Below, in pieces: positions 1-8,449 of a stretch of DNA of 64,000 nt. The stretch spans positions 10,788 through 74,787 of the forward strand of contig CALCYI010000027.1 in NCBI GenBank assembly GCA_937907605.1, given 5' to 3'. The translations under genes were made by a program, and so were the position numbers. The notes beneath the pieces were generated by a model, which worked only from the letters and a program-made list of their open reading frames with translations, made no database searches and was not told the origin of the DNA. Each line of letters opens with the position of its first letter. Positions within the stretch are counted from its first letter, which is position 1. Source of the DNA: an uncultured Clostridia bacterium. Its GTDB lineage: Bacteria; Bacillota; Clostridia; Oscillospirales; Acutalibacteraceae.

Positions 1-1221
1 GAAATCGCAGTTACAAAGGGCTTACTCATTCTGACGGGCGGTCCCGGAACGGGTAAAACCACTACCGTTAAGGGTATCCTCTCACTTATGAAAAGCAGGG
101 GGCTTAAGGTTGAACTAACCGCTCCCACGGGCAGAGCCGCTCAGCGTATGGAGGAGCTTACGGGCTGTGAGGCAAAAACCATTCACCGTCTGCTTGAGGT
201 TGAGTTCAGAGAGGGCGCAGAGAGCCCGAGCTTCGTGCATAATATAAGAAATCCGCTCGACTGCGATGCGATTATCGTCGACGAGCTTTCAATGGTGGAC
301 GTTACCGTATTTGCCGCGCTTCTTGACGCGATGCCGCTTCACTGCCGTTTAATTATGGTCGGCGACAAGGACCAGCTCCCGCCCGTAGGCGCAGGCAACG
401 TGCTTAAGGACTTAATTGAGAGTAACGTCATCGGCGTAGTCACTCTCAATAAGGTATTTCGCCAGGCGATGAAAAGCCGTATTGTTACCAACGCACACAG
501 AGTCGTAAAGGGCGAAATGCCCGTTATTGACAACTCGCCCGAGTCCGATTTCTTCCTTTTGAAAGAGGACGTAAAATACAACGTTCCGCGCCGTGTGCTT
601 TCGCTCGTGACGGAGCGTATTCCCGCCTCTTATGGCTTTGAGCCAATGCGCGATATTCAGGTGCTTTCGCCTACGAGAATCGGCGAAGCGGGAACGCAGA
701 ATCTTAATACTGTTTTACAGCAGAGCCTCAACCCTCCGTCGCCCGATAAGCGCGAGCTAAGGTCAAAGGGTTATATTCTCCGCGAGGGCGACAGGGTAAT
801 GCAGATAAAGAATAATTACGACGTTCCGTGGTTTAAAAACGGCGAGAGCGGACAGGGCGTATTTAACGGCGATATTGGCGTGCTTAAATGTATTGATATG
901 GCTGAAAATATCATACAGGTTAAGTTTGACGATAAGGAAGCTATGTACACTTTCGACAGCGTTAAGGAGCTTGAACTCGCGTATGCTATGACCGTACATA
1001 AGAGCCAGGGCAGCGAATTTGACGCAGTCGTTATGCCCGTAATCGCTACGCCCGATAAGCTTGCTTACCGCAATCTGTTTTATACTGCGCTCACGAGGGC
1101 GAAGCAGCTTTTAATCCTTGTCGGCAACGAGGAGGGCATTGCTAAAATGGTAAATAACGATAAAAAATCAAGGAGATATTCCGCGCTTAAATTCTTTATT
1201 GAAAATGATACGGATATGTAA
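1..1221 (+). CDS. recD2: RecD2-type ATP-dependent DNA helicase, C-terminal part (5' end outside window)
   Basis: The frame is open from base 1, so the start lies upstream; 406 residues are visible. The fragment opens just before a Walker A motif (GGPGTGKTT, bases 37-63), followed by a Walker B-like IIVDELSMVD, the GDKDQLPPVGAGNVL motif and a C-terminal YTALTRAK motif typical of superfamily 1B helicases. RecD2 proteins are 5'-3' helicases found in bacteria without RecBC and carry an N-terminal helix-hairpin-helix region, which would be outside the window. The stop is followed by 42 bases and then mreB. TraA/MobA-like helicases share these motifs, but the bare C-terminus and chromosomal setting favour RecD2. 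Confidence 0.9.
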   Translation, partial: EIAVTKGLLILTGGPGTGKTTTVKGILSLMKSRGLKVELTAPTGRAAQRMEELTGCEAKTIHRLLEVEFREGAESPSFVHNIRNPLDCDAIIVDELSMVDVTVFAALLDAMPLHCRLIMVGDKDQLPPVGAGNVLKDLIESNVIGVVTLNKVFRQAMKSRIVTNAHRVVKGEMPVIDNSPESDFFLLKEDVKYNVPRRVLSLVTERIPASYGFEPMRDIQVLSPTRIGEAGTQNLNTVLQQSLNPPSPDKRELRSKGYILREGDRVMQIKNNYDVPWFKNGESGQGVFNGDIGVLKCIDMAENIIQVKFDDKEAMYTFDSVKELELAYAMTVHKSQGSEFDAVVMPVIATPDKLAYRNLFYTALTRAKQLLILVGNEEGIAKMVNNDKKSRRYSALKFFIENDTDM

Positions 1222-1263
1222 TATAATAATTAGAGATATTTAAAAAGTTTTACGGAGTTGCGT

Positions 1264-2292
1264 ATGTTCGGATACGACTTAGGTGTAGACCTCGGTACAA
1301 ACTCAATAGTAATTTCCGTGCCCGGTAAAGGCGTCGTGCTGAATGAGCCAAGCTATGTGGCTTATGACACTGAGACGGAGAAAATTCTTTACGCGGGCAA
1401 GCGCGCCTATTATCTACAGGGCAGGGAGCCTAAGGGAATAGAGGTTGTACAGCCGATTAAAAACGGCGTAATCAGTAACTATTCCTTAACTCAGCAGCTT
1501 GTACGCCACTTTATAAACAGAGTGATAAAGAAGAACGTTTTTCGTCCGAGAGTTGTCGCAATCTTCCCGCCGCTTGCGACGGAGGTTGAAAAGCGAACGC
1601 TCATTTCCGTTATGATAAGGGCGGGCGCAAGGTCGGTATGTCTTATGGAGGCGCCGCTGTGTGCTGCCTTCGGTGCAGGGATTGACCCGATTCACCCGAG
1701 CGGAGTGTTCGTTATCGATATCGGCGGCGGAACGAGCGATATGGCGGTAGTTACTCAGGGCTCAATGTCCCAGACGGAGAGCGTAAATACCGCAGGGAAC
1801 GCGCTTGACGAGGCTATTGTAAAGTACCTTAAGGACGAATATAATATTCTTATCGGTCTGAGAACGGCTGAGGAAATAAAAAAATCCATAGGCTGCGCTG
1901 TACCGAGGGGAAATCTGATAACCATGGCTGCTAAGGGTAGAAGTCTTGAAACGGGGCTTCCTATGGTTATTGAGGTAAGCTCGGACGAAATCTGCGAGTG
2001 CCTTCAGGCACCGCTCTCTGAGATTACGGGCGCAGCGGCTGCGATGTTCGAGAGGACGTCGGCTCAACTCGTTTCCGATATAACCTCGGGCGAGGTTATC
2101 CTTACGGGCGGAAGCGCTTCGCTTTACGGTATGGATACCCTTATTGCAAACGCGCTCGGGCTTAACGTAAGGGTGGTTGCGGACCCTGAGTTATGTACCG
2201 CAAGGGGCGCTATGGTTGCGCTTAACAAGATGCATATTCTTGATAATTACGGCTATGAATTTAAAACTAAAGAGGATGTAAGAATAAGATGA
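1264..2292 (+). CDS. mreB: MreB/Mbl rod-shape actin homologue
   Basis: 342 residues, normal for MreB. It has the actin-type phosphate 1 motif (LGVDLGTNSI) at the N-terminus and phosphate 2 motif (VIDIGGGTSDMAV) near residue 150. MreB filaments guide side-wall peptidoglycan synthesis on the inner membrane face. I chose ATG 1264 because the SD-like CGGAG at 1252-1256 sits 7 bases before it; a TTG at 1258 would be too close. The usual partners mreC and mreD are absent. Its stop overlaps the next start (ATGA), so it is apparently co-transcribed with a corrinoid adenosyltransferase, an odd pairing. It could equally be the Mbl paralogue. Confidence 0.9.
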   Translation: MFGYDLGVDLGTNSIVISVPGKGVVLNEPSYVAYDTETEKILYAGKRAYYLQGREPKGIEVVQPIKNGVISNYSLTQQLVRHFINRVIKKNVFRPRVVAIFPPLATEVEKRTLISVMIRAGARSVCLMEAPLCAAFGAGIDPIHPSGVFVIDIGGGTSDMAVVTQGSMSQTESVNTAGNALDEAIVKYLKDEYNILIGLRTAEEIKKSIGCAVPRGNLITMAAKGRSLETGLPMVIEVSSDEICECLQAPLSEITGAAAAMFERTSAQLVSDITSGEVILTGGSASLYGMDTLIANALGLNVRVVADPELCTARGAMVALNKMHILDNYGYEFKTKEDVRIR

Positions 2293-2765
2293 TTCATGTT
2301 TATTACGGCTACGGCAAGGGCAAAACAAGCGCCGCAATCGGCGCAGGTATGAGGGCGCAGGGCGCAGGCAAGAACGTACTTTTAGTTCAGTTCCTTAAGG
2401 ATAATAAATCTCACGAGCTCAAAAGCGTACCCTTTGACGTTTTTGACGCTCCCGATACGCTTTCCTTCAATCCCGGAGAGGAATACGGCGAATGGGTTGA
2501 AAGCGCATATAAAGCGATAGTCGAAAGCGAATGTAATTTCATTATTCTTGACGAGCTCCTTGACGTTATTCCCAAGTTCATACCGCTTGAGGACGCGCTC
2601 TGGACTATCAATATGCTTGCCGTTGACGAGGGCAAGGAGGTAGTTATCACGGGTCATCAGGAGATTGAAAAGATAATTAACAAAGCCGATTACGTTACCC
2701 ATTTTGAAAAGATAAAACATCCTCACGACAAGGGCGTTAAAGCAAGAGAGGGTATCGAATATTAG
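2289..2765 (+). CDS. cobO: Corrinoid adenosyltransferase, CobA/CobO/BtuR type
   Basis: 158 residues. The N-terminus carries the family P-loop GYGKGKTSAAIGAGMRAQG, and ILDELLDV serves as a Walker B-like segment near residues 85-95, followed by VVITGH. The family transfers the 5'-deoxyadenosyl group from ATP to cob(I)alamin or cobinamide, making coenzyme B12 in the cytosol. It overlaps mreB by 4 bases and is followed after 51 bases by a three-gene ECF transporter. That context suggests salvage: imported corrinoid is adenosylated here. It is slightly shorter than the roughly 175-200 residues usual for CobO but ends cleanly. Confidence 0.88.
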   Translation: MIHVYYGYGKGKTSAAIGAGMRAQGAGKNVLLVQFLKDNKSHELKSVPFDVFDAPDTLSFNPGEEYGEWVESAYKAIVESECNFIILDELLDVIPKFIPLEDALWTINMLAVDEGKEVVITGHQEIEKIINKADYVTHFEKIKHPHDKGVKAREGIEY

Positions 2766-2816
2766 TATTACGGGAGAGTGTGCGCTCTCCCTGAATTTGT
2801 TATGGGAGGTGATTTA

Positions 2817-3683
2817 ATGAGCCGATTTGAAAAGCTGCACCCGCTTTATCAGTTGGTGTTTTTCCTCGTGTCATTAATCATACCCATATGCGCCGGTAAC
2901 CCGTTTTTTTCGACGGCTTCGCTTGTCGGCGCGCTTGCTTATTCTTTTGTTCGAAACGGCGCGAAAGCCTTTAAAACTCTTGCCTGCAGCGTTCTTGTAA
3001 TTATTGCCGTCGGCGTGTTTAATATGCTCTTTGCCCACTATGGACAGGACGATTTGTTTATGCTCGGCGATATACATTTCACCTTTCAGGCTCTCTTTTT
3101 CGGGCTAAATCAGGGCGTTATACTAAGCTCTGTTTTCATTTGGTTTACCTTTTTCGGCAGAATTCTTGACAGTGAAAGGATTATATATCTTTTCCGATTT
3201 GCGCCTAAAATCGCCCTTACCTTTTCAATAGTGCTCGGCTTTATCCCGAGATTTTTAAAAAAGCTTGGCGATATAAAAACAGCACGCCTCGCGCTCAGCG
3301 GAGGCGAAAGGGAAGTGAGCTTAAAGGGGCGTTTTAAGGAGGCTGTAAGCGATTTTTCTGCGCTCGTTTCATATGCGCTTGAAGCGGGTATAATAACCGC
3401 CGATTCGATGAGCTCAAGGAATTATAATCCCAGGGCAGTCAGCCCGAAGCGCTTTCATTTTACAAAGTCCGATATTGTGCTTATTATTTTAAATCTTGCT
3501 TCTTTTTTATACATTATACTTGTTAAGCTAAACGGCGATATTTCGTTCATTTTTGAACCTGAGACTTATTCAAAAAGGCTGAGCATTCCCGCACTTGCGG
3601 TATTTATACTGCTTGAGCTCAGCGTAAGCTTTATTGACTTGAAGGAGAATTACAGATGGAAAAAATCACGTGTAAAGGTGTAA
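2817..3683 (+). CDS. ecfT: ECF transporter transmembrane subunit EcfT (CbiQ family)
   Basis: 288 residues with several hydrophobic segments and a cytoplasmic stretch around residues 140-205 that contains the two short EcfT coupling regions (LALSGGE and ADSMSSRNY, in the place of the usual Ala-Arg-Gly motifs). EcfT links the ATPases to the substrate-binding S component. ATG 2817 is preceded by a strong SD (GGGAGGTGAT, 2804-2813); an upstream GTG at 2778 has none. The end overlaps the ATPase gene by 28 bases. A hairpin-like GGGAGAG...CTCTCCC lies in the gap before the gene (about 2772-2791). Confidence 0.87.
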   Translation: MSRFEKLHPLYQLVFFLVSLIIPICAGNPFFSTASLVGALAYSFVRNGAKAFKTLACSVLVIIAVGVFNMLFAHYGQDDLFMLGDIHFTFQALFFGLNQGVILSSVFIWFTFFGRILDSERIIYLFRFAPKIALTFSIVLGFIPRFLKKLGDIKTARLALSGGEREVSLKGRFKEAVSDFSALVSYALEAGIITADSMSSRNYNPRAVSPKRFHFTKSDIVLIILNLASFLYIILVKLNGDISFIFEPETYSKRLSIPALAVFILLELSVSFIDLKENYRWKKSRVKV

Positions 3684-5086
3684 ACTTTACATATCCCGAC
3701 AGCGACAGAAAAGCGCTTGATAATATCAGCTTTACCGTTAGCGAGGGCGAATTCTGTCTGCTCACGGGCGAGTCCGCCGCAGGTAAGTCCACTCTCTTAA
3801 GACTTCTCAAAAGTGAAATTGCTCCCGTTGGAGAGCTCAGCGGAGAAATAAAAGCTTACGGTAAAACGGGCTACGTTTTCCAGAACGTTGAGGAGAGCAT
3901 AGTTTGCGATAAGGTAAGAAGCGAGCTTTCCTTCGGTCTTACAAATATGGGACTGAGCGGGGAAAAAATTGAACTTGCGGTTGCGGAAATCGCCTCGTAT
4001 TTTAATATCGAAAAGCTACTGAACTCAAGCATCAGCGAGCTTTCGGGCGGCGAAAAGCAGCTCGTAAACCTTGCCTCCGTAATGGTAATGAAGCCTGAAA
4101 TTCTGCTCCTTGACGAGCCCTGCTCGCAGCTTGACCCCGTGTCCGCCGAGCACTTTTTAAACCTCGTAAAAAAGCTTCAGACGGATTTTAATATTACGGT
4201 TATTATAAGTGAGCACAGCAGCGAGGAGGTATTTGATTTTGCCGATTCTCTACTTTTACTCGATAACGGCAGGCTCGTAATCAAAGCTAAAAGGGAAGAA
4301 GCAATAAATTATATCCTTGAAAACGACCTTAAAATTAAAGAGGCAATTCCCATAAAATACACTCTTAAAGGTTTTGATATTAAACCGTATATTCCGTGTG
4401 ATGAAAAAAGCTCTGAAGCCGTAAGAGTAAAAAACATATGGTACGCCTACAACAAGGGCGAGGACGTTTTAAAGGGTGCTAAATTTACCGCCTACAAGGG
4501 CAAAATCAACGCGATAATCGGCGCTAACGGAAGCGGAAAGACCACGCTGCTGAAAACTATTGCAGGCGTGTGCAAAAGCTACCGCGGTAATATTAATGCA
4601 GACGGCAAGCTCTCAATGCTTACTCAGAACGTGTATGATTTGTTTACACAGGAGAGGTGCGGCGACGAGGTGAACTTCGGCGAAACTACCGATTTCCTCG
4701 GTATCTCGGAAATAGAAAACCGCCACCCCTACGATATTTCGGGCGGTCAGGCTCAGCGCCTTGCAATCGCAAAGCTGCTCGAAAGAAATGCGGATATTAT
4801 TATCCTCGACGAGCCGACGAGGGGGCTTGACGCTCTGCTTAAAATCAGACTTTCCGATTTGCTGAAAAGACTCTGCGAAAGCGGAAAAACCGTTATTTTA
4901 GCAAGCCACGATATTGAGTTCGTAGGCGCGTACTGCAACTATGTTTCGTTTTTGTCCGACGGAATTATTATTACATCTCAGCCGAGGCGCGAATTCTTTT
5001 CCGCCCTTAGCTTTTACACAACCTATGTCGCGAGGAAAACGAACGGTAAAGCCGTATCGCTTAATGATTTGGAGAGGAAACAGTGA
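3656..5086 (+). CDS. ECF transporter ATPase with two fused ABC domains
   Basis: 476 residues holding two complete ABC ATPases. Domain 1 (about 1-220) has Walker A GESAAGKST (38-46), signature LSGGEKQ and Walker B ILLLDEPCSQLDP. Domain 2 (about 250-476) has IGANGSGKTT, signature ISGGQAQR and IIILDEPTRGLD. The fusion replaces the separate EcfA and EcfA' chains of group II ECF transporters. Being dedicated to one S component in the same operon it looks like a group I module. Start ATG 3656 follows GAAGGAGAAT. It overlaps ecfT upstream and the S component downstream (GTGA). Confidence 0.92.
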   Translation: MEKITCKGVNFTYPDSDRKALDNISFTVSEGEFCLLTGESAAGKSTLLRLLKSEIAPVGELSGEIKAYGKTGYVFQNVEESIVCDKVRSELSFGLTNMGLSGEKIELAVAEIASYFNIEKLLNSSISELSGGEKQLVNLASVMVMKPEILLLDEPCSQLDPVSAEHFLNLVKKLQTDFNITVIISEHSSEEVFDFADSLLLLDNGRLVIKAKREEAINYILENDLKIKEAIPIKYTLKGFDIKPYIPCDEKSSEAVRVKNIWYAYNKGEDVLKGAKFTAYKGKINAIIGANGSGKTTLLKTIAGVCKSYRGNINADGKLSMLTQNVYDLFTQERCGDEVNFGETTDFLGISEIENRHPYDISGGQAQRLAIAKLLERNADIIILDEPTRGLDALLKIRLSDLLKRLCESGKTVILASHDIEFVGAYCNYVSFLSDGIIITSQPRREFFSALSFYTTYVARKTNGKAVSLNDLERKQ

Positions 5087-5700
5087 AGAGTTATTACATA
5101 ATATCGGCGGGCATACTCGTTTTGTCAATGCTTCCGTTTTTTATAATCTACGAAAAGCGAAAAACGTCCCCGCGTGAAATAACCTTAATAGCCACCTTTA
5201 CCGCGCTTGCCGTGGCGTCAAGGGCTGCGTTTTACCTTATACCGCAGGTAAAGCCGATAGCCGCGGTAGTTATCGTCGCTGCGGTCTGCCTCGGCGCAGA
5301 CAGGGGCTTTTTTATAGGCGCGTTCTCGGCGTTCGTATCCAATTTTCTTTTCGGTCAGGGCTACTGGACACCGTTTCAGATGGCGGCGCTCGGTATGGTA
5401 GGACTCGTCGCGGGACTGCTCTTTTCATATCTGAAACCGAAGCGTATAATCCTTTCCGTTTCGGGCTTTCTGCTCGTTACCGTTATCTACGGGCTGATAG
5501 TGGATTTGTCAACCGTGTTTGCCGCCCTCGGTAATAATATAACCCTTGCGGGCGTGCTTTCAATCTACGCCGCGGGCGTACCGTTTAATATAATATTCGG
5601 CTTGACAACGGCAATCTTCCTTTTCATTTTCGGCGAAATGTTCATACGCAAAACGGACAGAATTATAACAAAATACGGCATAATAAAAAGAGCTGCATAG
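5083..5700 (+). CDS. ECF transporter substrate-binding (S) component, probably corrinoid-specific
   Basis: 205 residues, nearly all hydrophobic, with about six membrane segments. Conserved-looking features are a small-residue-rich helix (ALAVASRAAFY) near residues 45-55, GADRGFFIGAFSAFVSNFLFGQG near 75-100, and a charged C-terminal tail. This layout fits cobalamin-type S components of the CbrT kind. The GTG start overlaps the ATPase stop (GTGA), with SD GGAGAGG at 5071-5077. Specificity for a corrinoid is inferred from cobO in the same run and is not read from residues. The stop codon is inside the operon terminator hairpin. Confidence 0.8.
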   Translation: MKSYYIISAGILVLSMLPFFIIYEKRKTSPREITLIATFTALAVASRAAFYLIPQVKPIAAVVIVAAVCLGADRGFFIGAFSAFVSNFLFGQGYWTPFQMAALGMVGLVAGLLFSYLKPKRIILSVSGFLLVTVIYGLIVDLSTVFAALGNNITLAGVLSIYAAGVPFNIIFGLTTAIFLFIFGEMFIRKTDRIITKYGIIKRAA

Positions 5701-5711
5701 CAGCTCTTTTT
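5685..5711 (+). terminator. Intrinsic terminator of the mreB-cobO-ECF run
   Basis: A seven-pair GC-rich stem (GAGCTGC / GCAGCTC, loop ATA) flanked by AAAAA and TTTTT. The stop codon of the S component falls in its loop and right arm. Confidence 0.9.
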
Positions 5712-5797
5712 AAATTCCCGTAACAAGCGAAAAAGCTTCTCACATAAAGTTATTGAAATATTTCTGAATGTCGGCTATGATTTATATGGTGATAAAA

Positions 5798-6886
5798 ATG
5801 ACAGTATACTTTGGCGAAAACTTAAAGAAATTGAGAAAAGCGAATGCACTGACTCAGGAAGCGCTTGCCGATTTTTTAGGCGTATCATTTCAGACAATCA
5901 GTAAATGGGAACGCGCAGAGACCTATCCCGATATCACTGTATTACCTGTCATCGCTGATTTTTTCGGCGTTTCTGTTGATGATTTGCTTTGTACTGACAC
6001 TGCGCAGAAAGACGTAAAAATTAGTCATTATCTTTCACTGTATGATAGTATGCAGCTAAAGGATGCCGCTGCCGTGTTTACGGAATTTCAAAAGGCGGTT
6101 AAGGAGTTTCCGAATGAATATCCGCTTCTTGTACGCTATATGGAGCTGCTCTTGCTGGAGATGCAGCGTTTAAAAAAGGATGAGTGCGTTCGTTTGTCAT
6201 CCGAGGTTGAAGCCGCTTATTACAAAATACAGCGTTACTGTACGGATGACAGTATACGTATCCGCGCTAAGCGACTGATGTTCGACGATTTGATGTGGAA
6301 GTATCAGTGCCTCGGCTTTGATGAAAAATATAAGCAGCAGGCGGAAACAATTCTTTCCTCCATGCCCTCGCTTAACGACTCACGGGAATATACCGCACTG
6401 TTCCTGCATTGCTCGCTTGAGGATTGGTATATTCATTACCGCGAAGCAATAGAAGAATTGTCCTATCTACTGCAAAATACGGTAGTTGGCTATTACTATT
6501 ATGATGACCGCTATTCAGTTCAAGACAAAATTAGAGTAATCCTCTTGATGAACAGACTAATTCAGTTGCTTGATACAGAGGAAAATCTAACAAAAAACCG
6601 TATTCATTTGATTTACAATAACGGTCATCTGGGTCACCTTTACGCTGAAATCGGCGATACCGAGAATGCGTTGAAATATCTACGCTTGGCGGCAGTACAG
6701 GCTATTGATTTTGACGTGCTTCCCGATAGTAGCGAGCGGATAGCGCTCTTTTACGAACAGGAGGAACGCTTCCGTAATATGCCGATGAGCGAGCGTATGT
6801 ATGAGCTCATGACCAAGCATTATCCGCTTTCCGACGAATTTAAATCAACTGCCGAGTTTAAAGAAATAATAGAATTGTTGAAATAA
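5798..6886 (+). CDS. XRE-family HTH regulator with a long C-terminal helical sensor region
   Basis: About 362 residues. The N-terminal 65 residues are a classic Cro/C1-type helix-turn-helix (LKKLRKANALTQEALADFL, then VSFQTISKWERAETYPDI). The rest lacks membrane segments and is helical, with ALKYLRLAAVQAI-like stretches resembling TPR-type repeats, as in peptide-sensing or stress XRE regulators. I place the start at ATG 5798 because GGTGA (5788-5792) lies 5 bases before it; ATGs at 5768, 5777 and 5786 have no SD. It stands alone, after a terminator and before a minus-strand pair, so its target is unclear. Confidence 0.85.
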   Translation: MTVYFGENLKKLRKANALTQEALADFLGVSFQTISKWERAETYPDITVLPVIADFFGVSVDDLLCTDTAQKDVKISHYLSLYDSMQLKDAAAVFTEFQKAVKEFPNEYPLLVRYMELLLLEMQRLKKDECVRLSSEVEAAYYKIQRYCTDDSIRIRAKRLMFDDLMWKYQCLGFDEKYKQQAETILSSMPSLNDSREYTALFLHCSLEDWYIHYREAIEELSYLLQNTVVGYYYYDDRYSVQDKIRVILLMNRLIQLLDTEENLTKNRIHLIYNNGHLGHLYAEIGDTENALKYLRLAAVQAIDFDVLPDSSERIALFYEQEERFRNMPMSERMYELMTKHYPLSDEFKSTAEFKEIIELLK

Positions 6887-6895
6887 GTCCAAACA

Positions 6896-6948
6896 AAGAA
6901 AGGCTCCCCTGTGTAAGGGGAGCTGTCGCATTTAAGCGACTGAGGGGT
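6896..6948. repeat. Dispersed hairpin repeat / terminator-like element of clostridial type
   Basis: A compact palindromic unit: GGCTCCCC paired with GGGGAGCT, then a second stem GTCGC...GCGAC, then AGGGGTTG that could pair with the first CCCCT. I recognise this GGGGAGCTGTCGC...GCGACTGAGGGG pattern from many Ruminococcaceae-like genomes, where it recurs between genes. It sits between the tail-to-tail XRE gene and the 108-residue gene and may end transcription on either strand. Confidence 0.6.
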
Positions 6949-6950
6949 TG

Positions 6951-7277
6951 TTATTCAGCGTATTTTAATATTGCTTCAGCGGCGGCGCAGCCGGGGCAGT
7001 TGCAATACACTGCGCCGTTTGCTTTTGCTTCCTTTGCGGCAGCAAGCTTTTGCTCTGCGAGCTCAGCGCCGAAAATCTGCTTTGCCATATCGCTTTCCAT
7101 AAAGCCGATAGTATTATCGATTGTGCAGATATCCTCTTTAGCCTCTGCAACGAGCGCACTCCACGCCGTATCGGCGTTTTCGGTTTCTGCCGCGTCTAAA
7201 TACGCCTGAGCAGCCGCCTTGAATTCTTTGCAGGCACTTGATGCCTCAATTACAGCCTTTGCAAGTTTGACTTTCAT
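6951..7277 (-). CDS. Small conserved-looking protein of unknown function with C-terminal Cys cluster
   Basis: 108 residues, soluble and helical, Ala/Glu-rich, ending with CNCPGCAAAEAILKYAE. The cluster of three Cys in five residues could bind a metal or be redox active. SD AGGAGGTAAT precedes the ATG on the minus strand, so translation is well supported. It starts 11 bases after the FkbM methyltransferase stop and is probably its second cistron. Similar short proteins in clostridia are, as far as I recall, sometimes named as Hsp90 by error transfer; nothing here resembles an Hsp90. Function unknown. Confidence 0.75.
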   Translation of the reverse strand: MKVKLAKAVIEASSACKEFKAAAQAYLDAAETENADTAWSALVAEAKEDICTIDNTIGFMESDMAKQIFGAELAEQKLAAAKEAKANGAVYCNCPGCAAAEAILKYAE

Positions 7278-7288
7278 AATATTACCTC

Positions 7289-8344
7289 CTATTCTTTAAC
7301 GCAGTAGAAATTACTTTCCCATGCGGGAATGTACTTTGAATGTCTGAAATATATTTTATAGTCCTTGTTGTATTCGAGGACTTTCAGCGGGAGATCAAAT
7401 AAATCCTCGTTTCTGTGATATGCGCATATATATAGCTTAGGCGCGTATTCTTTTATTGTTTTTTCAAGTCCCTTAAGCGCCTTGAGCTCCGCGCCCTCTA
7501 TATCCATTTTAACAAAAGTCGGGTGCAGGTCAAGGGAATCCACGTCGATTACCTCAACGCTTACTCCTTGTGCCGAAAGCTTTGAATTTCTGCCCGCCTT
7601 TTTTGAGAAAATAAGCGTGTCCTTTTTATCCCACGCGCCCATATTAAGACAGGTTATGTCAAAGAGCTCCTCGGTGTTTTTCAGAAGCTTTTTAAAGTTC
7701 TTTTCGTCGGGCTCAAGCGCCGTTATGTATTCGTATTCGCCGCCCGTTATTTCAAGGAATTCTCTTATCGTGTCGCCGTCGTATGCGCCGAGGTCGACTA
7801 TCCTTTCGCTTTTCGTAAGCTTTAAAATATCGGTGTAGACGCTTCTCTTATCCGCAAAGGAATTAAGAAGATATTCAATTTTCCCGCTGACCTTGAAATT
7901 TAGTATATCAAGGTAGACTCTTTTGCTTTCCTCGTCTGCGAGCAGGGAATATACCTTATCAAAGCTCTCCTCGTGTTCCTTAATGAACTCACGGCTGAAA
8001 AGCCCTCCGCCCGCGACGGGAACGTCGGGTGCAAATACCGTGTGCTCGCTATTAATGCTTTTTATTCTTTCAATAACTTCATCAATGTGTGAAGCAAAGC
8101 ATAGTACAACGTTAAAATCGTCGTATTTCTCGCATACCTCGCTGTATTTAAGTACCTTGTAGCCCCTGAAGGAATGACCTCTTACGAATTCGTCGGAGGC
8201 AAAAATATCGTCAATCTCGACTCCGTATTGTAAGAGCGTATCCATAATTTTTTCCGCGCCGAGCCCCATTCCGTAAAGCACTACTGGCTTGCCGTTGTCT
8301 TTGAGAACGTCCCAGACGTTTCGTTCTTTTATATATTCAAGCAT
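7289..8344 (-). CDS. FkbM-family SAM-dependent methyltransferase with N-terminal nucleotide-binding-like domain
   Basis: 351 residues in two parts. Residues 1-110 look Rossmann-like (VVLYGMGLGAEKIMDTLLQYG, then VVLCFASHIDEV). Residues about 170-351 are an FkbM methyltransferase: IVDLGAYDGDTIREFL is the SAM-binding loop, followed by ITALEPDEKNFKKL, VKMDIEGAELKAL and a C-terminal LYICAYHR. FkbM enzymes O-methylate small molecules and sugars, and in anaerobes often lie in glycan or lipid modification loci. No glycosyltransferases are near. It faces away from the CBS gene (8450) and is followed by the 108-residue protein. Confidence 0.85.
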   Translation of the reverse strand: MLEYIKERNVWDVLKDNGKPVVLYGMGLGAEKIMDTLLQYGVEIDDIFASDEFVRGHSFRGYKVLKYSEVCEKYDDFNVVLCFASHIDEVIERIKSINSEHTVFAPDVPVAGGGLFSREFIKEHEESFDKVYSLLADEESKRVYLDILNFKVSGKIEYLLNSFADKRSVYTDILKLTKSERIVDLGAYDGDTIREFLEITGGEYEYITALEPDEKNFKKLLKNTEELFDITCLNMGAWDKKDTLIFSKKAGRNSKLSAQGVSVEVIDVDSLDLHPTFVKMDIEGAELKALKGLEKTIKEYAPKLYICAYHRNEDLFDLPLKVLEYNKDYKIYFRHSKYIPAWESNFYCVKE

Positions 8345-8381
8345 TGTATCACCGCTATTACTATAACATAAAATGCAATAC

Positions 8382-8410
8382 TTTACAAATCATAAATAAT
8401 ATTATATAAT
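8382..8410 (+). promoter_or_regulatory. Sigma-A promoter for the CBS-phoH-ybeY-era operon
   Basis: TTTACA, 17-base spacer, perfect TATAAT. It ends 39 bases before the start of the CBS gene, which has SD TGGAGG. Confidence 0.7.
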
Positions 8411-8449
8411 AAACGCTGAAATAATATAATATATGGAGGTATTGCCGTT

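Noticed and set aside
2761..2816. Cobalamin riboswitch before the ECF genes
   Set aside because: The gaps around cobO and ecfT are too short for a roughly 200-base riboswitch and only a small hairpin is visible.
5768..5797. Extended start of the XRE regulator
   Set aside because: No SD before ATG 5768, 5777 or 5786, while GGTGA precedes ATG 5798 and the helix-turn-helix begins right after.
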